This document shows positions 60,728 through 64,000 of a stretch of 64,000 nt of DNA, one piece after another. The notes beneath the pieces are model-generated. The model made no database searches. It was not told where the DNA came from and saw only the letters and a program-made list of their open reading frames with translations. The DNA is from Clavelina lepadiformis (Eukaryota > Chordata > Ascidiacea > Aplousobranchia > Clavelinidae). The position numbers were made by a program, and so were the translations under genes. The stretch lies in contig NC_135244.1 of assembly GCF_947623445.1 (NCBI RefSeq), forward strand, positions 10,106,001 through 10,170,000. Direction: 5' to 3'. Each line of letters starts with the position of its first letter. Position 1 is the first letter of the stretch.

Positions 60728-62935
60728 ATTTGAGCTACTGGAATTCCTGCAAATAAAAGTCGCTTGCTGTCTTAATACAGAACCAAACAATTCGAATACA
60801 CAAAAAGGTTTTTGAAATAGTGGTCTACTAGTTTGTTGCTTTATGATTAAAGATGTGTAGGATATTGTTAGAGATAAATGACATAAATTTGCCAAGAAAT
60901 ATCGTTTCTGATTTCATTTCAATATCTTCTCTCTCTTAAAATGAACAGCAGTTATTAATTATGAAGGTTAAAATTTCCTATTTGATATTATACTTTACTT
61001 TACTTATATCTATTGCTTGCTAGCTGATCCCTGCCTCATATACCGTACAATATACGTAAAGCTATTGATTCCACTCATTGCAAGCAGATAATGTGCCGTA
61101 TCACTAACACAAACAACTCTAATCATAACACTAAAACTGCTTGCATCACAACCACATCGCCGTTAAGGGTTTTACAAGTTATAGCAAATTACAAAACATA
61201 TGTTAGAAGTTGACACAAACCAACCGTTGCTACAGTATAAACAGAGAAAAGGCTTCTTAATCACGTACGGTTACTGGAAAGCATATGTTATACGGAGTAA
61301 CTATATAATTTCATGGTACAGAGGTTGTGATGCTCATGCTAAAGATAGGCAGCTATATACTGTAGGAGAATGTGTATGCAAAAAGCAGATTTAAGGTTTT
61401 TAGGATTTGATTACAGTTGTGACGGTTACGTCACGAGTCATGACTCATGAGTTGTTTTGGAAATGCTGAAATTCTATTTTGGGATCTTGCAATTCAGTTG
61501 CTGACCAAGCTTAAATTCTCCTTAATGACGTTCAGATAATTTCCTTGCTTGAACTGGTGGGCCACATATAAATACCGATGTAATGTTTGCAGTCTTTCCT
61601 TTTACTTTTCCCTTTCACTGGTTACTACTGCACAATGTAACATTCAGTAAGATTTGCTCAAAGGTGCAAGCCTTTGTGTCTTATAATAAATAAAAAAGGA
61701 ACTTTATCATTTAGTAATATGCATAGAATGAATTTAAGCAACTAACAGCATTGTCACGCCGTTTAAGAAATGAGAACTCATACCATCGAAGCAAAAGTAA
61801 AACAAGGTATCCATTCAACCGTCCTCGCTTTTATCTGCCATACAGTTATATTTGAATTAAAATGAATATTTAAGTTAGATTAACAAGAAACTACGAAAAA
61901 TAAATCAAGTGCGATTTTTCCGGTTGATTAGTGGCTGCCCATCAAGTTATAGGCCTGTTTCCGAATTAGATAAAAAAACAAGATGTTGTCAAAAGCTTTC
62001 AAGAGAAAGTCAAGGTATCTTTTGCATAAAGGATTATGGTGTAGGGGGTTCCGACATTTTAATATAGGCCTACATGCACGCCGCAATAGAACCCTATAGC
62101 TATACCCTATGCATAACAGTGGCAATTCCTTGATTCTTACTACATCTAAACATAGGCCTATAGCGTTTAACTGTCAAAGGCATCCTGAAATATCGGAATT
62201 GTCGACAAATATTTTTCAAGTTTTGCCATGCTGCTCTTTGTGCAGCGATTTATTTCGGTACGTATATACTGATGGCTTTTATATGTGTACGCCTTTGGGA
62301 ATATAGGTATACAATGGGCTATATAAGTATATATCCTTCAGCCCCTTTAAAAAAGTACTCCTATTCTTACTTTATCATATATATGTAACCCATGTTTATA
62401 TGTGTATCTTAATTGTTTATAGTTAACCATTTATGGTTAACTTCGATAGTTTAGGAAAATTTTGAAAGTTAAGGTTAGTTTTAGCACTACCGTATGTTGG
62501 AAAAAACTTCTCAAATTTTAGTTCCCTTGTTACAATAGCAGTGAACGTCATTGATACAAAGAAGAGAATGTATATTTTAATTTTTCAAAACGCGTTTTGT
62601 CACATAAAGTCAGTGTATTATTGTACAGTATTTATAGAAATGTTAAAAAACGTGTGATCAAATTATATTTAAACTTTATTATTATGTTTAACTTTTAGAG
62701 ACAAATCGATGTATATAATAGACTAAAGTCTACATACGTATAATTCACTGAATTAAGATAGCCGTTTTTTGTATAATGCGCTGCTTTTGCATGCAGGCCT
62801 TCGGGGAAGTTGATAAAAAGATATGAAATATATCAACAATGGCACAAAATATAAAGCAAACAAATAGTTAGTCTGTAAACACATGCGATAAAACGCTGGT
62901 TTTCTGCAATTATTTTACTCACAATTAATTCCTAT
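60728..62935. other. Spacer between JmjC units E and F
   Basis: Same organisation as the other spacers, with the small plus frame at 61200-61394. The last ~60 bases before the F stop are of the C type (TTATTTTACTCACAATTAATTCC), not the D/E type (TTTTCTCACTCACAATTATATCC). Confidence 0.55.
62675..62680 (-). terminator. Poly(A) signal AATAAA, JmjC copy F
   Basis: Minus-strand AATAAA 256 bases past the stop of copy F. Confidence 0.45.
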
Positions 62936-64000
62936 TTACATTAATCCTCCGTAACTACTTTCCTCAACGTATCGATCGAAAATCGTTACGCTACTTACAA
63001 TTGGGCCAAGCGATAAAACAGACCATTGCACTGTTCCTTTTAGTCCATTTAAGGCATATAGTTTGTTATCCGTACCACCGATATATAAAGTTCCATATTT
63101 GTCTAGTCTGGGGCTGGACATAAATTCAGCATCTGCTGAAAACTCCCAAACTATTTTTCCGTTTTTAGCATCCAAGGCCATTACACGATAGCCAATTGCG
63201 ACATATAGGAGCTTCCATTTTTCCATAAGTAATGGCGACGAAACTACTTCAATATCTGTGCTTTTTTCAACTACAATCTTCCAAATTATATCCAACTTGA
63301 GAGCATCTAGACACATGACTTGACCTGACGCCGTTACAATATATAAAATATTTCCATTAGAACTAAGAACTGGGGATGATAAAACTTCATCTCCAATATC
63401 AAATGTCCACAGGGATTTCCCTGTTTGCATATCAATTACGTTTAAATAGTTCCCCATATCTAACACAAACAAATTGTTGCTTTCGTGATCCACCACAGGG
63501 GATGCAAATACTGGTCTTCCCATCGTGTGTGACCACATTACGCTTCCGTTGCTTTCGTGCAACATGTAAACTGATGGATCTTCTGTTGAAGTTGTTTTTA
63601 TACATATTATTAATCCTGGTTTATGAATGAAAGGACTAGACCAGATTTCTCCTGGAAAGGGACCACTTTTCCATAAAAGTGAAGGCCTACCATCTGCCGT
63701 GATATTGAAAGCATAGACCCATCCGTCAATAGTCGCAGCATACAAAATGTCTTTAATTTTATTCAGTCGAAGAGAAGCCACAATTGCGTCACTAAGCTCT
63801 ATTTTCCATAAAAGATTTCCGGATTCTGTATGAAACGCATAAAGCTTTGAATCTTCATCAGCAAAATAAACAGTTTTTTCATCAGCGCTGACAACAGGAG
63901 TTGATCCAGCATCCGTGCTTATCGTATAATTCCAAAGTATAGTACCGGTTATAGAATTTACAGCATAGAAACATCCAGAAATATCCGAACTAAAATAAAT
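62936..64000 (-). CDS. Secreted JmjC-propeller protein, copy F (5' end outside window)
   Basis: The last 354 codons, covering the eight propeller segments; the frame is open to the window edge, so the JmjC domain and start lie beyond 64000. The segment is a mosaic: blade 5 is like E (LDMGNYLN, GDEVLSS), while blades 6-8 and the 3' flank are like C (LLMEKW, AKNGKIVW, C-type flank). All closing Trp residues are present and no stop interrupts it. Confidence 0.85.
   Translation of the reverse strand: MYFSSDISGCFYAVNSITGTILWNYTISTDAGSTPVVSADEKTVYFADEDSKLYAFHTESGNLLWKIELSDAIVASLRLNKIKDILYAATIDGWVYAFNITADGRPSLLWKSGPFPGEIWSSPFIHKPGLIICIKTTSTEDPSVYMLHESNGSVMWSHTMGRPVFASPVVDHESNNLFVLDMGNYLNVIDMQTGKSLWTFDIGDEVLSSPVLSSNGNILYIVTASGQVMCLDALKLDIIWKIVVEKSTDIEVVSSPLLMEKWKLLYVAIGYRVMALDAKNGKIVWEFSADAEFMSSPRLDKYGTLYIGGTDNKLYALNGLKGTVQWSVLSLGPIVSSVTIFDRYVEESSYGGLM

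Noticed and set aside
1-64000. CRISPR arrays, prokaryotic operons or phage genes
   Set aside because: Splice structure, TATA boxes and eukaryotic transposons mark this as animal DNA; no spaced short repeats of CRISPR type were seen.

Overview
The window is eukaryotic and AT-rich. Its genes have many short exons with GTAAGT-type donors and TTTCAG-type acceptors, and it carries hAT, piggyBac and LTR elements. A TGF-beta ligand gene makes it animal. The compact exons and the splice-acceptor-like sites just upstream of start codons would suit a tunicate or another invertebrate deuterostome, but I cannot prove the species.

Left half (1-37.3 kb, + strand). There are five tandem copies of one nine-exon gene for a secreted TGF-beta superfamily ligand, nodal-like in its C-terminus. 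Exon 1 of copy 1 is almost all outside the window. I followed all nine exons through each copy by splice phase: every copy stays in frame and keeps the seven-cysteine pattern. Copies 2-5 share a promoter block (two TAATTACC-type sites, two GGCGCGCC-type boxes and a TATA box) lying exactly 211 bases before the ATG. Intron 3 starts with GC in four copies and GT in one. The spacers record copy loss, block duplication and insertions.

Right half (40.3-64 kb, - strand). A second tandem array holds an intronless gene for a predicted secreted protein with an N-terminal JmjC/cupin-type Fe(II)/2-oxoglutarate dioxygenase domain and a C-terminal eight-blade PQQ-like beta-propeller. Copies C, D and E are complete and F runs off the window. 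B is divergent and has lost its signal peptide. A 5'-truncated relic (A) lies inside the TGF-beta array at 30.1 kb. The period of units C to F is about 4.3 kb.

The two arrays face each other tail to tail. TGF-beta copies 4 and 5 are both followed at about 0.7 kb by the 3' end of a JmjC-propeller gene, so the two families were once duplicated together. Exchange between copies is visible: F is an E/C mosaic, and B matches C in its 5' two-thirds but not in its 3' third.

Mobile elements include a 2.4 kb LTR element with apparently identical LTRs and a 57-bp internal repeat, a related solo LTR, a decayed ~3 kb hAT with a hAT MITE nested inside it, two more hAT deletion derivatives with 8-bp target duplications (one confirmed by empty sites in sister units), and a piggyBac transposase fragment. 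Nothing in the sequence links the two families functionally; the clearest novel candidate is the JmjC-propeller fusion.
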